NCBI GenBank assembly: GCA_947095585.1
Contig: OX352764.1
Span: 73,055,536-73,119,535 of the forward strand
Source of the DNA: Nephrocerus scutellatus
Taxonomy: Eukaryota > Arthropoda > Insecta > Diptera > Pipunculidae
Direction of reading: 5' to 3'
Length of the DNA stretch: 64,000 nucleotides
Shown here piece after piece: positions 32,237-42,292 of this stretch (within the stretch, counting starts at the first letter, position 1; each line of letters starts with the position of its first letter). The translations under genes were made by a program, and so were the position numbers. The notes under the pieces are model-generated. The model did not search any database. It was not told where the DNA came from and worked only from the letters and a program-made list of their open reading frames with translations.

Positions 32237-33059
32237 TGAAATAAACTAAATTAATAACATTGTACATCTATTTGAATACATCTAAATTTTTATTAATTTT
32301 TATATTTTATTATTTGAAGTTAGTGATTTAACGTAACGTCAGTTTTGAATAAAATTTGTTTTATGATTGCCTTGGTTAAGTTAAGTTTTTTATTTGAAAA
32401 GAAGAGAATATGTCGTAGTATTCCCTTAATCATAAGGTTGAGTTGAGTTGAGTTGTAGGTTGTGTGATGCAACTCTTTATGTATGCCTGCCTGCCTTAAT
32501 ACGATAAATGGTTCAGTGAAGCTTTCTTTTCCCCAAAACCAGGTCGTGAAGGGCGGGTGAACTTTTTTTTCCCTTTCCCTTTGTAGCTTTAGCACGCACA
32601 TTTTTTTTTATTGTAATGGCGGTCGAGTGGGGCTCGAAGCATGACATAACATCGAAAAGGTGCTCTTTTGAAGTGAGGAGGAGCCGGAATACCATAGCTG
32701 ATAAGTGCCTAGTCCTTTTATCCCTGTCCTTTCACCATCCTGCGGTCTAATACAGGCATTATGCAAATTTGGAAACCCCGACCATTTTCCCTGAGTTTTA
32801 GCCGGACCATTTGGCCGCCCGAATACATGCATAATGCATTCTATTGACGCCACTATTCGGTAGTGGTCGTTACAATGCCTCGGCAGTCACATTTTTCAAA
32901 CAACTCTTGGATAGTGGAAACGGAAAAGTACCAGTTGATACCAGTACGAGGTGCATTACATTTCCATCAAATTTTTGTACCATCGTACCATCAATTGCAC
33001 AATTGATTGAGAAAGTTTAATGGCAATTTGCATTATTTTCAAAAACCATGACTTTGCGA
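32237..33059. other. unassigned spacer with GTTGA run
   Basis: A short (GTTGA)n tract lies at about 32442-32457. The minus-strand frames 32853-32608 and 32601-32320 match nothing I recognise. Confidence 0.4.
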
Positions 33060-33323
33060 GCGAAAATAGAATAGAAAATGTTTTAACTTTAGATAAAGAT
33101 AATCAAGTAACAGAAAACGACAAACGATATGACTCCATTTTTAGAGACAAAACCTAAAATTTCAAAAACAAACAGGATTCTTCTTGATGCCAAAAAAGTG
33201 ACAATTAAATTTATACAAGATAATTCCAATGTATACATAGTTAAGTCAGACAAAGAAAAAAAGACGGTATTAATTAACAAAAGACACTATCAAGACAAGA
33301 TGACGGAATTATTAGCTGACTAG
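33060..33323 (+). pseudogene. Penelope-like element RT, N-terminal flank fragment
   Basis: The frame 33129-33323 reads VTIKFIQDNSNVYIVKSDKE then KKTVLINKRHYQDKMTELLA. The pattern I-x-K-(A/S)-D-K-x-x-x-x-V-x-x-x-x-x-x-Y-x-x-K-M-x-x-L-L is a hallmark of the region before the RT core of Penelope-like elements. It stops exactly where the CTAGCT repeat begins. About 65 residues; no catalytic motif is included. Confidence 0.6.
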
Positions 33324-33820
33324 CTTTTTTCGGGCGCTGCATCCACCCGCATCCACCCGCTTTGACCGCACTACCTGGGGAGGGGTGTACTATTGCCTAA
33401 ACCTAAACAAAGCGCCACCTATCGAAACGTAATTCGCACTATGTGGTTTACCGAGATTTTGTTAAGACGCATATTCTGTGAAATTTTCAGCTCAACTGGG
33501 CTGACCAGTTTTTGAGTTTTAGTGTCGTATTGCAAAAAAATAAAGTACGCAAAAAACGCTAAACAGAAAGCAGCGCAGAACATAGCACACAGTAATTATG
33601 ATGCCGCTATATAGCGTGATGTTCGTGCATTACAGAAAGCAACGCAGCACACAGTGATTATGATGCCCGACCGTTTATTTACTTTAGTTTATTTGTTCGG
33701 ATTCGCCAAGAAAGGCCTTTTACTTAAACGATAATTTATAGCCTATGTTCACCCTGAAATAAAAAAAAAAGAAGAAAATCGGTCTAGTAGTTTAGAAGAT
33801 GACCTCCTACACACAAACCA
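33324..33820 (+). repeat. unclassified interspersed repeat, copy 2
   Basis: Starts CTAGCTTTTTTCGGGCGCTG, with GCGCCACCTATCGAAA at 33411. It ends with GAAAATCGGTCTAGTAGTTT near 33775. It is the same family as 9355-10240, with a different middle. It contains a local duplication (CAGAAAGCAGCGCAGAACATAGCACACAGTRATTATGATG-like words at about 33565 and 33640). Confidence 0.55.
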
Positions 33821-33823
33821 ACA

Positions 33824-33892
33824 TTAATAATAATAATATTCGGCGCGACAGACCATTGCGTCCAAGGCCTAGCTTCTCGCAATTATAATTTA
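33824..33892 (-). mobile_element. SINE fragment
   Basis: (AAT)n, then GGCGCGACAGACCATTGCG, CAAGGCCTAGCTTCTCGC: the last 65 bp of the SINE family at 10258-10553. It is directly followed by copia gag. Confidence 0.85.
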
Positions 33893-33904
33893 TGACACAT
33901 GGCG

Positions 33905-34545
33905 GTTCGCTGTGAGATCATATCTTGAACACGAGGATCTCTGGGATTGTGTCAATACAAACATCGTAACTGATGACAAAAAGATCTTAAAAGCAAGATC
34001 AAAAATCATTCTTTTGATCAACCCTATTAATAATGTGCATGTGCAAAACACAATAACAGCGAAAGAAGCGTGGGATAACCTAGAAAAGGCTTTTCAAGAT
34101 AATGTACTCTCACGCAAAGTTGGTCTACTAAAAAGACTTATAACCACAAGGTTGGAGGAATGTTCTTCCGTGAAGCATTATGTAAATCAAATAATTACAA
34201 CTGCTCACAAGCTTAATGGCACTGGCCTGAGTGTAAGGAAAGAATGGGTAGGCAATCTCTTGCTTGCTGGCTTAAGTACAAAGAGCACAAACCAATCATC
34301 GAAAGTTGTGGTATATCCATCACCGGCGATTCCATTAAAACTAAAATTCTTCAAGATGTTAAGATGGATGATTGAGAAACAGTGGCATTTTATGGAAAAG
34401 GGTAACGCAGATTTAAAAAGAAGAACGGCGGTAATAACGATAGCAACAGATTTTATAGTGGTAAAACCAACAGCGGTGCACTTCGTTGTTTTGAATGCAA
34501 CTGTTGTCCCAACAGACAAAACATGCTTAGGAACGTACAATCAGA
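33905..34545 (+). pseudogene. copia Gag
   Basis: The frame starts within MRSYLEHEDLWDCVNTN and runs through KARSKIILLINPINNVHVQN, TAKEAWDNLEKAFQD, and SRKVGLLKRLITTRLEECS. This is the Ty1/copia gag-polyprotein domain that forms the particle shell. The first Met is only the first ATG in the piece; the N-terminus is cut off by the SINE remnant. After about residue 140 the frame slips; the Cys-rich knuckle appears in another frame as CFECNCCPNRQ near 34495 without the expected His. Broken. Confidence 0.8.
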
Positions 34546-35385
34546 TACAAAAAATGTGTTTATTGCTTCATTTGCGGTTAGTGCCATTCAGCCTAGTGCA
34601 TGCTACATTTACTCCGGTGCATCGGCACACATGTGCACATATTCTGTGCTCATGTCCGATATTAGTCAAGCTAACAAAAGTGAAGTTGTGGTGGCATATA
34701 ATATGCACTTAAAGGTCCAAAGTACTGGAAATCTGTACTTGCCAGTTGCTACAGGAATTGACTCAAATGTGAAGGTTGAGATTGTATTGTGCATTCCTGA
34801 TTTAAGTGTAAATCTTCTCTCAGCGAGTCAAATGGTGTGTAAAGGCAATAAAGTTGTGTTTGACACAAAAGGCTGCAGAATTTATAATTCCAAGAAGCAA
34901 TTATTCGCTACAGGATCTCTTGATGGGGAACTATTCAAATTGGGCTCCAGTTTTCTTTGCGAACGATTTTGAAAAGGAATACAACCTATGGCATAGAAGA
35001 ATGGGACATTTAAATACTGCAACTCTTCGGCAGCTTAGTGATCGGTTTGGTGGTAGTCATAGATTTCCAAATATTCCTAAGTGGTATTGTGAAGTTTGTC
35101 TCAAAGGGAAACGAAGCCGTTTTCCATTCAACCATACAGGACTAAGAGCAAATAATGTGCTACAGATAATTCACTCCGATTTGTGCGGTCCATTGCATAT
35201 ACCGATTATGGGAGGTGCAAAATATATTTTCGTATTTGTTGATGATTACACAAGAAAAACATTTGTTTATTTTCTCAAGTCGAAGAATGAAACTGTTTAA
35301 CGGTTTAGAGAGTTTAAGGCACTTGTGGAAAACCAATGTAAGGAACGCATAAAAGTATTACGAACCGACAATGGTTCCTAATACT
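34523..35385 (+). pseudogene. copia protease and integrase part
   Basis: 34523-34972 is the protease region. The active site, normally DSGA(S/T)xH, reads YSGASAHM, so the catalytic Asp is lost. IPDLSVNLLSASQMV is the usual block after it. From 34975 the integrase zinc-binding part (LWHRRMGHLN, CEVCLKGK) and core (IIHSDLCGPL with first Asp, FVDDYTRKTFVYFLKSK, VLRTDNGS with second Asp) follow, with stops at 35299 and 35380. The third catalytic residue is missing because sequence is lost at about 35385. Confidence 0.85.
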
Positions 35386-35992
35386 GCAGCTTTGGGCTGA
35401 AGCAGTTTCAACGGAAGTGTACCTAATAAAAAGATCTCCAAGCAGTTCATCAACATTAATGGTTCCTGAGGAGGCGTGGTCAGGAAAGACTCCTGACATG
35501 AAACATCTGCGTGCTTTTGGTTGTAAGGCTATGATCCATGTGCCAAAAGAGCGACGTAAAGAAACGGATTATCACAGCAGAGATGTCATATTTTTTGAAG
35601 ATCAGCACTTATCTTCTTTCGAGGTAATTCATAATTATAACTTTATTAATCTTTCTGAATTATTTTCGGATACTAATGATACAGTGGGGGATCATAGTAA
35701 CAGTGCGATAACGTCGGATATTTTGAATAGGGATTCTCTTCATCGCTCCGTGACTGAAAATTAAGAAAGTACTGATGATGATGAACGCATGAACGAGAAC
35801 GGGGTTGATAGCAGCGACACAATTATCAATATCACCGAAACAACAAGTGAAAAATCAGAAGTACCTGAAGAAGAGTACATTATTCCGCATTTGATGTCTG
35901 AGATTGACCAACCCAACATATCACAAATTCCATTTGTGTGCCAGCGCACTCCGAAACCATTAAAAACGATGATTATATACCGTATGCAGTAA
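35386..35992 (+). pseudogene. copia integrase C-terminal and linker part
   Basis: LWAEAVSTEVYLIKRSPSSS, PEEAWSGKTPDMKHLRAFGC, then an acidic linker with ESTDDDERMNENGVDSSDT and EIDQPNISQIPF. These belong to the segment between integrase and RT of copia elements. The join at 35385-35390 removes about 60 codons of the core. A stop at 35762 and a frame change at about 35990 follow. Confidence 0.75.
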
Positions 35993-36360
35993 GATCAGGT
36001 GAGTTGCATGCTTACTGTAAGTGAAGCATTAGCTAGAGCAGATTCAGATCTATGGCAACAAGCAATGTTGGATGAGCTAGATTCTGGTCGATTTGCCATC
36101 CGATCAAAAGGCAATAAATTGCAAATGGACTTTTAAAACCAAGCGAGATACCGACGGCAAAATTTGGCGCTATAAACCCCGCTTAGTAGGCAAAGGATGT
36201 TCTCAGCGAAAGGGCATCGATTATGAAAAAACATTTTCGCCAATAGTGCGATATAGCACGATTCGACTTCTGTTTTATATAGCGGCCCAATTGGATCTTG
36301 ATATAGATCAAATGGATGCAGTAACTGCATTTCTCCATTTAAAGATTTAAAAAAAAGAAT
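35993..36360 (+). pseudogene. copia reverse transcriptase N-terminal part
   Basis: VSEALARADSDLWQQAMLDE starts the RT domain, then after a frame change at about 36090 NCKWTFKTKRDTDGKIWRYK, ARLV-type PRLVGKGCSQRKGIDY, EKTFSPIVRYSTIRLL and DIDQMDAVTAFLHLKI. The last block precedes the active-site region; the sequence ends before the catalytic YVDD. RNase H of a copia element in the same orientation lies at 51559-51984. Confidence 0.85.
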
Positions 36361-36959
36361 TTACATGATACAACCTGTAAGCCTATTCGGAATGCAGCTG
36401 AGCGTTCATGATGGTATGAATGTGCTGACCAGTAGGTCGAATCAGTGGTAACTTGATTTGAATTGATCAAAGGATGCGTTTATATTTTTTTTGTGCATCC
36501 TGACAAAGGTTGGACAATAAGAATGTACTATTGAAACGCAGTGAATTGTTCAGCTATACCTGAAACACTGACCAATAAGCGAAGTTTTTTTTTGAAGTAT
36601 CAACTAAAGGGAATGATCTTTTGGGAGGAACAGCAAATGACGGTGGTTGGGTTAAACGAGCTAATAGACAGCATTGGAATTTAGGGAATAGTTCTCTACC
36701 TTGTTGTATATAGCGGCTAGTAGCCTGATGGTCCACTGATTCCACACAATATACTTAAATAGTTTTCCTGGTCGACCAACCTACTGGAGAGCCGGGAGAG
36801 AGAGGAACTGAGTCAAGTAAAAATTTTTTTTGAGTAAAATTAAATTCGGTAAATCGTTAAATAATAGCACATTAGCTTTTAGTATCTATATTTTATATCT
36901 TATCGGAAATTCCTTTCCTGGTCAATCATCTCATCAACGGTGATTTTCCCTTCGACAGT
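36361..36959. other. unassigned spacer left of the RING-Gag gypsy element
   Basis: No copia sequence can be followed past about 36360, and no LTR could be matched with the right flank of the next element. The 5' untranslated region and any left LTR of that element must lie here or be lost. Confidence 0.3.
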
Positions 36960-36971
36960 TGCGGTGAATTT

Positions 36972-38672
36972 TTGTTGTACCAGTTAGTACATTCCCTTGT
37001 ATTTAAAGTAATATATCTCTCTATATTGGCAGTGAGACACAGCGGTGATAACTTACCCGTTATAGCGGATAACCCTAGTTGCGCGATCTGCAACTTGGAG
37101 ATAGCCGATCACTCCATGATTGAAATCACTTCATGTGCACACATGTTTCATAGGCTCTGCCTAGATTCCTGGCTGGAAAGGCACACAACATGTCCGGTTT
37201 GTAGAAGCGAGATTTTCATATCTGGTCGCGATTCAGTACCGGTGAAGGCACCCGTGAATGAGCTTCTGGGCGCCTCAGCAAATCCGCCTGCGGTTGCAGC
37301 ACAACCAGGGGATGCAACTGAACGAGGTGCGATTCCGAAAATTGGCGGACCTACAACCCGCTCGAGGTCAAGATTGACTACTGTGTTACCGGCAGATAAT
37401 GTCGAAGCACAGACAACTCTCGCCTGTAACGAACAGCTACAGAGATCGAACACTCATTCTAGTAATCGTCACCCGGGGCGTAATAAAAGTCCCCTCGATT
37501 TTACTCGTGTCCAGAACTTGGTCCAAGATGCGCTAGTAGCTCATCGCGACAGTACAATGCAAGAAATTCGTTCCGAAGTAGGAGGGATGATTACCGAATC
37601 ATTGTCCGGTTTCATTACGAAACATAATAACCCAACTTTTCCGGTCACTCCAGCTAACTCCCCTATTAGGAGCGAACCAGATTGGCCTGAAGACCTACCC
37701 TTTTCAGATGTACGTGGAGGTGACAGAAGATCTCGGGGGCCCAATCAGAAAGTTCATTTTTGGAATGAAGAGAACGACCTTCCTACCTTCACACATGGAC
37801 CGCCTGTTTGGTCAGGAACTTCCAATGCCCATTCGGATTCGATCGCAAAGACCATTGTCAATTGGAGGCTAAAGTTTGATGGATCCAGAGATGGTATCAC
37901 GGTAGCGGAATTTATTTACCGTATAACCTCTTTGACCCAACAGTCACTCCAAGGTAATTTCCCGGCACTGTGTCAAAACATTCATGTCTTATTTGAAGGA
38001 AAGGCTCGCGACTGGAATTGGCGAAACCACCGTAGCTTACGTTTCTTAGTTTGGCAAGACATTTGCGGTGCTTTAAAACAGCAATACAACGACTTTCGGA
38101 CGGATTATGACATCAAAGAGGCAATCAGAAATAGAAAACAATCCGATCGCGAATCATTCGATCAATTTCTCGAATCGATTATGACCTTGGCGGACCGACT
38201 GCAATCCGCGATGTCAGAACACGAATTAGTAGAAACCGTGCTTAGAAATCTGAAGCCAGATATTAGATTAGAGTTGTTGCATTCGGACATAACCACATTA
38301 TCTCACCTTCGGCGAGCATGTCGAAGACATGAAAATTTCTTTGACGATTTCCGTCGTCACTCGAGCTTCACAAAACCCTTTCCACCGAGGCGGCTAGTAT
38401 CCGAATTGGCCCCCGGCAGAAGAACACCAGATCTATCCACGGAGAAAGAGATGGCAGCCACGCGCGAGTGCCGGTTGAGTGAGCGAAGACCATTCAAATG
38501 TTGGAACTGTGATGAGCGGGGACACGGTTATCAAGAATGCGTAAAGCAGCGGCAAGTATTCTGCTACGGGTGTGGAGCAGTCGATATTTACAAACCAAAT
38601 AGCCATAAATGCTCGAATCCGGATAACCGGCAGAAGGATGTTTGCCAGTACACCAGCAGGCATCCGAAATAA
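36972..38672 (+). CDS. Ty3/gypsy Gag with N-terminal RING-H2 finger
   Basis: 566 residues, uninterrupted. Residues 37-77 form a perfect RING-H2: CAIC (37, 40), Cys55, His57, His60, Cys63, Cys74, Cys77, spacing C-x2-C-x14-C-x1-H-x2-H-x2-C-x10-C-x2-C. A Ser/Pro/Thr-rich linker follows. The capsid-type gag domain (about 290-445) includes NWRLKFDGSRDGITVAEFIY, GKARDWNWRNHRSLRF and LVETVLRNLKPDIRLELLH. The end has a zinc knuckle C-x2-C-x4-H-x4-C (510-523) and a second Cys cluster (CYGC...HKC). RING fingers bind E2 enzymes in ubiquitin ligases. Whether this one does is unknown. The ATG is the first in frame; no later one precedes the RING. Pol overlaps at the end. Confidence 0.9.
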   Translation: MLYQLVHSLVFKVIYLSILAVRHSGDNLPVIADNPSCAICNLEIADHSMIEITSCAHMFHRLCLDSWLERHTTCPVCRSEIFISGRDSVPVKAPVNELLGASANPPAVAAQPGDATERGAIPKIGGPTTRSRSRLTTVLPADNVEAQTTLACNEQLQRSNTHSSNRHPGRNKSPLDFTRVQNLVQDALVAHRDSTMQEIRSEVGGMITESLSGFITKHNNPTFPVTPANSPIRSEPDWPEDLPFSDVRGGDRRSRGPNQKVHFWNEENDLPTFTHGPPVWSGTSNAHSDSIAKTIVNWRLKFDGSRDGITVAEFIYRITSLTQQSLQGNFPALCQNIHVLFEGKARDWNWRNHRSLRFLVWQDICGALKQQYNDFRTDYDIKEAIRNRKQSDRESFDQFLESIMTLADRLQSAMSEHELVETVLRNLKPDIRLELLHSDITTLSHLRRACRRHENFFDDFRRHSSFTKPFPPRRLVSELAPGRRTPDLSTEKEMAATRECRLSERRPFKCWNCDERGHGYQECVKQRQVFCYGCGAVDIYKPNSHKCSNPDNRQKDVCQYTSRHPK

Positions 38673-41600
38673 TTTCTTCATCTTTATCTTCTCCACCAAC
38701 TGTATTAGAGACCGAAGGAGTTCCAGTTGGTAAACCAATATTGTCTACTCATAAACCATTGCACTGGGGATTATATGATGATAAGCTAAAGCGAACTGAA
38801 TTATTTGGCAATAATATGAGTAAAAAGAAGTCTCGTTCCTCAATGCGTATGCACAACTTTTGGATTAAGATACGGACAACCCAGAAGAAGCTAATTTCGT
38901 CCATCCTTACAATAGATTCCGACATGAGGCCCTACGAGCAAGTTGGCCTTATGGGTTCAAAGGTTCTGGGACTACTGGACAGTGGCGCTTCGATCAGCTG
39001 CATAGGAGCTGCCCTGGCTAAGTCAGTACTCTTGGACGGTCGCAAATTAGCGAAATTCAGATCTAGTGTCAGAACAGCTGACGGTAAATCCCAAAAGGTT
39101 TGTGGTAGCATCTGGTTGGATGTGACGTTCAAAGACGACACTCACGCCTTGGAATTCTTTGTTATCCCAGAGTTGTATCAAGACCTTTATTTGGGAGTTG
39201 ACTTTTGGAAGGCTTTCAGAGTAGCCCCACAGATCGTAAGTGAACTGAATGCGCCTTTGCCTACGACATCCGAAGAGTCGACACATGCTTGGACCGTAAC
39301 TCAACTACGCAAACTTGAAACCGCGAAACGATTATTTCCATCATTTGAATTAGAAGGACTTGGGAAGACGAATTTAATCGAACACAGCATTGATACCAAA
39401 GATGCAAAACCAATCAAGCAAAGGCATTTCCCGATTTCTCCAGCGATTGAACAGCTGATGGGTAAAGAGCTCGACCAAATGTTAGCGCTAGGAGTTATTG
39501 AGGAATCAAGCAGTGCGTGGTCGTCGCCGGTTGTTCTTGTACGTAAGCCTGATAAAGTGCGATTGTGCCTTGATAGTAGAAAGGTGAATTCAGTGACGGT
39601 AAAGGATGCATATCCACTACCGCACATAGAAGGAATTTTAAGCCGATTGCCGAAAGCTAACTGTATTTCCAGTCTAGATTTAAAACACGCCTTTTGGCAA
39701 ATCCCACTCGAAAAGTCTTCCCGAGAAAAGACTGCGTTCACGGTGCCAAATCGTCCACTATATCAGTTCTCTGTGATGCCGTTTGGGCTGTGCAATGCAC
39801 CCCAAACGATGTGCCGATTAATGGACAAAGTCATCCCGAATCAACTCAAAGAGAAGGTCTTTGTTTACTTAGACGATCTATTATTGGTATCGGCCGATTT
39901 TGATTCCCATATTTCGCTTTTTAAGGAGGTCGCTCTTTTGCTTCGGAAAGCAGGACTAACTATCAATGTAAGCAAAAGTAGATTCCTGTTAAAAGAGGTC
40001 AAATACCTGGGTTACATAATTGGACATGGGACCTTGCAAACGGATCCAGATAAAATCTCAGCAATCACTAGTTATCCGGCTCCAGGCACCGTTCGTCATC
40101 TTCGCCGTTTCCTAGGCATGGCAGGCTGGTATCGTAGGTTTATCGAAAACTTCGCTGATGTCTCTCACCCTTTGACAGATCTTTTAAAAAGATCCAAGAA
40201 ATTTGTCTGGACAGAGGAGGCGCACCAAGCTTTTGAGGCAATTAAACATCGGCTTACCATGACACCTTTCCTAGCTCATGCAGATTTTACTAAGCCTTTC
40301 ATTGTGCAATGTGATGCGAGCCAGAGTGGGGTAGGCGCGGTGTTGGCCCAATTGAACGAACAAGGGATCGAAGTACCCATAGCCTACATGTCGCAAAAGC
40401 TGAACAAGGCTCAGCGTAACTATTCGGTTACAGAGTTGGAATGTCTTGCAGCGGTATTAGCTGTTAAAAAGTTCCGTCAATATGTTGAAGGACAGACTTT
40501 TACTATAATAACCGATCATGCCAGCTTGCGTTGGCTTATGAGACAAACTGACCTGAATGGCAGACTCGCTCGATGGGCTCTCAAGTTGCAGGGTTATGTG
40601 TTTGATATTCAACACCGCAAGGGAAGTGCAAACGTGGTTCCAGACGCTCTTTCTCGCGTCTTTTCGGCGTCGACTAAGGATTTAGCCGCCGTCGTCACAA
40701 CGGATGAGTCTTTGATTGATCTGGAATCGAACGAGTTCGATTCGACCGAATACCAGTATTTACGTTCTAGAGTTTCCGGAAACCCAGCAAATTCTCCTGA
40801 TTTACAAGTGATAGATAAGTATGTCTATCATCGGACCTGTTTCCTTGACGACCATCCAGAGCATGTAAAATCGTGTTGGAAGTTATTTGTACCGCAAGCC
40901 TTACGAAATGGTTTGATTCAGAAGTTGCATGATGCACCGTCAGCCGCACACGGTGGAGTAGCTAAGACATTAGAAAGATTGCGAAGATATTTCTACTGGC
41001 CCGGGCTAGTCAAAGACGTCCGGAAGTACGTGCTATCATGCGAAACATGTGTTACGACCAAATACCCCACCAAAATTCTACGCCCACCCATGGGTCAGTT
41101 GGCAACAGTAGAACGGGTATTTCAGAGATTGTTTATAGATATAATTGGACCTTTCCCAAGATCTACACAAGGCAATATAGGCATTCTAATTGTCTTGGAC
41201 CATTTATCCAAGTTTACCTTTTTGAAACCCCTAAAGAAGTTCACTTCGTCCCTGATAATTGGATACCTGAAGGAATATATATTTGACATATTTGGCGTTC
41301 CGGAAACCATCATATCTGATAACGGAAGTCAGTTTAAATCGGCTGAATTTGAGTCCTTTCTCACCTCCTGTGGAATTTACCATTTCTACACAGCGGTCCA
41401 TTCGCCACAGTCGAACGCTTCGGAACGTGTGAATCGATCCGTGAACGCCGCGTTGCGAGCATATGTTGGTCAAAACCAGACCGAGTGGGATATTCACCTG
41501 AGCGATATAAATGGAGCCTTGCGTAATTCCGTACACCAATCAACAGGACATAGTCCATATTTCGTTGTCTTCGGTCAACACATGCTTAATCATGGTAACG

Positions 41601-42010
41601 ACTATAAGCTTCTACGGAAAATACACATGCTCGAAGAAGGCTGCGTGGAACTTTCGAAGCAAGACATAGTGGCCCTAGTACGAAATGAGGTACGGACAAA
41701 TCTTCGAAAATCCCATGAAAGAAATGCACGAACGTACAACCTCCGGTCGAAACCCGTACATTTTAAAGTGGGTCAGGAAGTGCTGCGGCGAAATTTCGCC
41801 CGAAGCAATTTTGGGAAACGTTTTAACGCTAAACTATCCCCAACATTTCTGAAAGCACGAATTCGGGAAAAATGCGGCACCGCATACTATATTCTGGAAG
41901 ACTTACGAGGAAAGTTAATAGGCACTTATCATGCTAACCTAAAAACACTTACGTCACTCTACTTGCACAATTCCCGTGTAAACCACCAAGTTCGTTGTCA
42001 CCACCGATAA
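38627..42010 (+). CDS. Ty3/gypsy Pol (protease, RT, RNase H, integrase)
   Basis: One undamaged frame, in -1 relation to gag and overlapping it by 46 nt (38627-38672). It has no ATG at the start, so a -1 frameshift is the likely route. Order: protease LLDSGASISCIG (about 38965); RT with SLDLKHAFWQIPL, MPFGLCNAPQ and the catalytic YLDDLLLVS (about 39865); RNase H with QCDASQSGVGAVLAQ, TELECLAAV and TDHASLRWLM; integrase zinc region (HDAPSAAHGG...CETC), then IDIIGPFPRS, SDNGSQFKS and SPQSNASERVNRSV giving the D, D and E, and a GPY/F-like C-terminus. All catalytic motifs are intact, so this Pol may still work. Confidence 0.95.
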   Translation, partial: PAEGCLPVHQQASEIISSSLSSPPTVLETEGVPVGKPILSTHKPLHWGLYDDKLKRTELFGNNMSKKKSRSSMRMHNFWIKIRTTQKKLISSILTIDSDMRPYEQVGLMGSKVLGLLDSGASISCIGAALAKSVLLDGRKLAKFRSSVRTADGKSQKVCGSIWLDVTFKDDTHALEFFVIPELYQDLYLGVDFWKAFRVAPQIVSELNAPLPTTSEESTHAWTVTQLRKLETAKRLFPSFELEGLGKTNLIEHSIDTKDAKPIKQRHFPISPAIEQLMGKELDQMLALGVIEESSSAWSSPVVLVRKPDKVRLCLDSRKVNSVTVKDAYPLPHIEGILSRLPKANCISSLDLKHAFWQIPLEKSSREKTAFTVPNRPLYQFSVMPFGLCNAPQTMCRLMDKVIPNQLKEKVFVYLDDLLLVSADFDSHISLFKEVALLLRKAGLTINVSKSRFLLKEVKYLGYIIGHGTLQTDPDKISAITSYPAPGTVRHLRRFLGMAGWYRRFIENFADVSHPLTDLLKRSKKFVWTEEAHQAFEAIKHRLTMTPFLAHADFTKPFIVQCDASQSGVGAVLAQLNEQGIEVPIAYMSQKLNKAQRNYSVTELECLAAVLAVKKFRQYVEGQTFTIITDHASLRWLMRQTDLNGRLARWALKLQGYVFDIQHRKGSANVVPDALSRVFSASTKDLAAVVTTDESLIDLESNEFDSTEYQYLRSRVSGNPANSPDLQVIDKYVYHRTCFLDDHPEHVKSCWKLFVPQALRNGLIQKLHDAPSAAHGGVAKTLERLRRYFYWPGLVKDVRKYVLSCETCVTTKYPTKILRPPMGQLATVERVFQRLFIDIIGPFPRSTQGNIGILIVLDHLSKFTFLKPLKKFTSSLIIGYLKEYIFDIFGVPETIISDNGSQFKSAEFESFLTSCGIYHFYTAVHSPQSNASERVNRSVNAALRAYVGQNQTEWDIHLSDINGALRNSVHQSTGHSPYFVVFGQHMLNHGNDYKLLRKIHMLEEGCVELSKQDIVALVRNEVRTNLRKSHERNARTYNLRSKPVHFKVGQEVLRRNFARSNFGKRFNAKLSPTFLKARIREKCGTAYYILEDLRGKLIGTYHANLKTLTSLYLHNSRVNHQVRCHHR

Positions 42011-42016
42011 TAGAAC

Positions 42017-42292
42017 ATGCGTCGTCTCACTTTAGCACAGATATGGATTGGTAAATGCGAACGGAGACTTCTCGTCGGCCATGGCATGAAAACCGGTCTC
42101 TTTCCGAAAAGAAGCTGGCCGAGTGTATTAAGGCTAAAACAACGTCAGCAACAAAAAAAAAATAGACGAAGACAACTTATAGACGAAAGTCAATTGGGAA
42201 AAAGAACAAACTTAGAAAAATTTCAAAGAAAAAAAAAGAAAGGAAGGAAAAATACTAGGCATAACGGAAGGCGCAGAGAGGTAAACCAATAA
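42017..42292 (+). CDS. small basic ORF after gypsy pol
   Basis: Starts 7 nt after the pol stop. It encodes 91 residues, very rich in Lys, Arg and Gln in its second half (LKQRQQQKKNRRRQ, RKKKKGRKN). No family is recognised. It could be a nucleic-acid-binding accessory product, but may be a chance open frame in an A-rich 3' region. Confidence 0.25.
   Translation: MRRLTLAQIWIGKCERRLLVGHGMKTGLFPKRSWPSVLRLKQRQQQKKNRRRQLIDESQLGKRTNLEKFQRKKKKGRKNTRHNGRRREVNQ

Noticed and set aside
38433..41558. Several minus-strand ORFs of 60-146 residues
   Set aside because: Shadows of the intact gypsy pol; no known motif and a genuine gene on the other strand.
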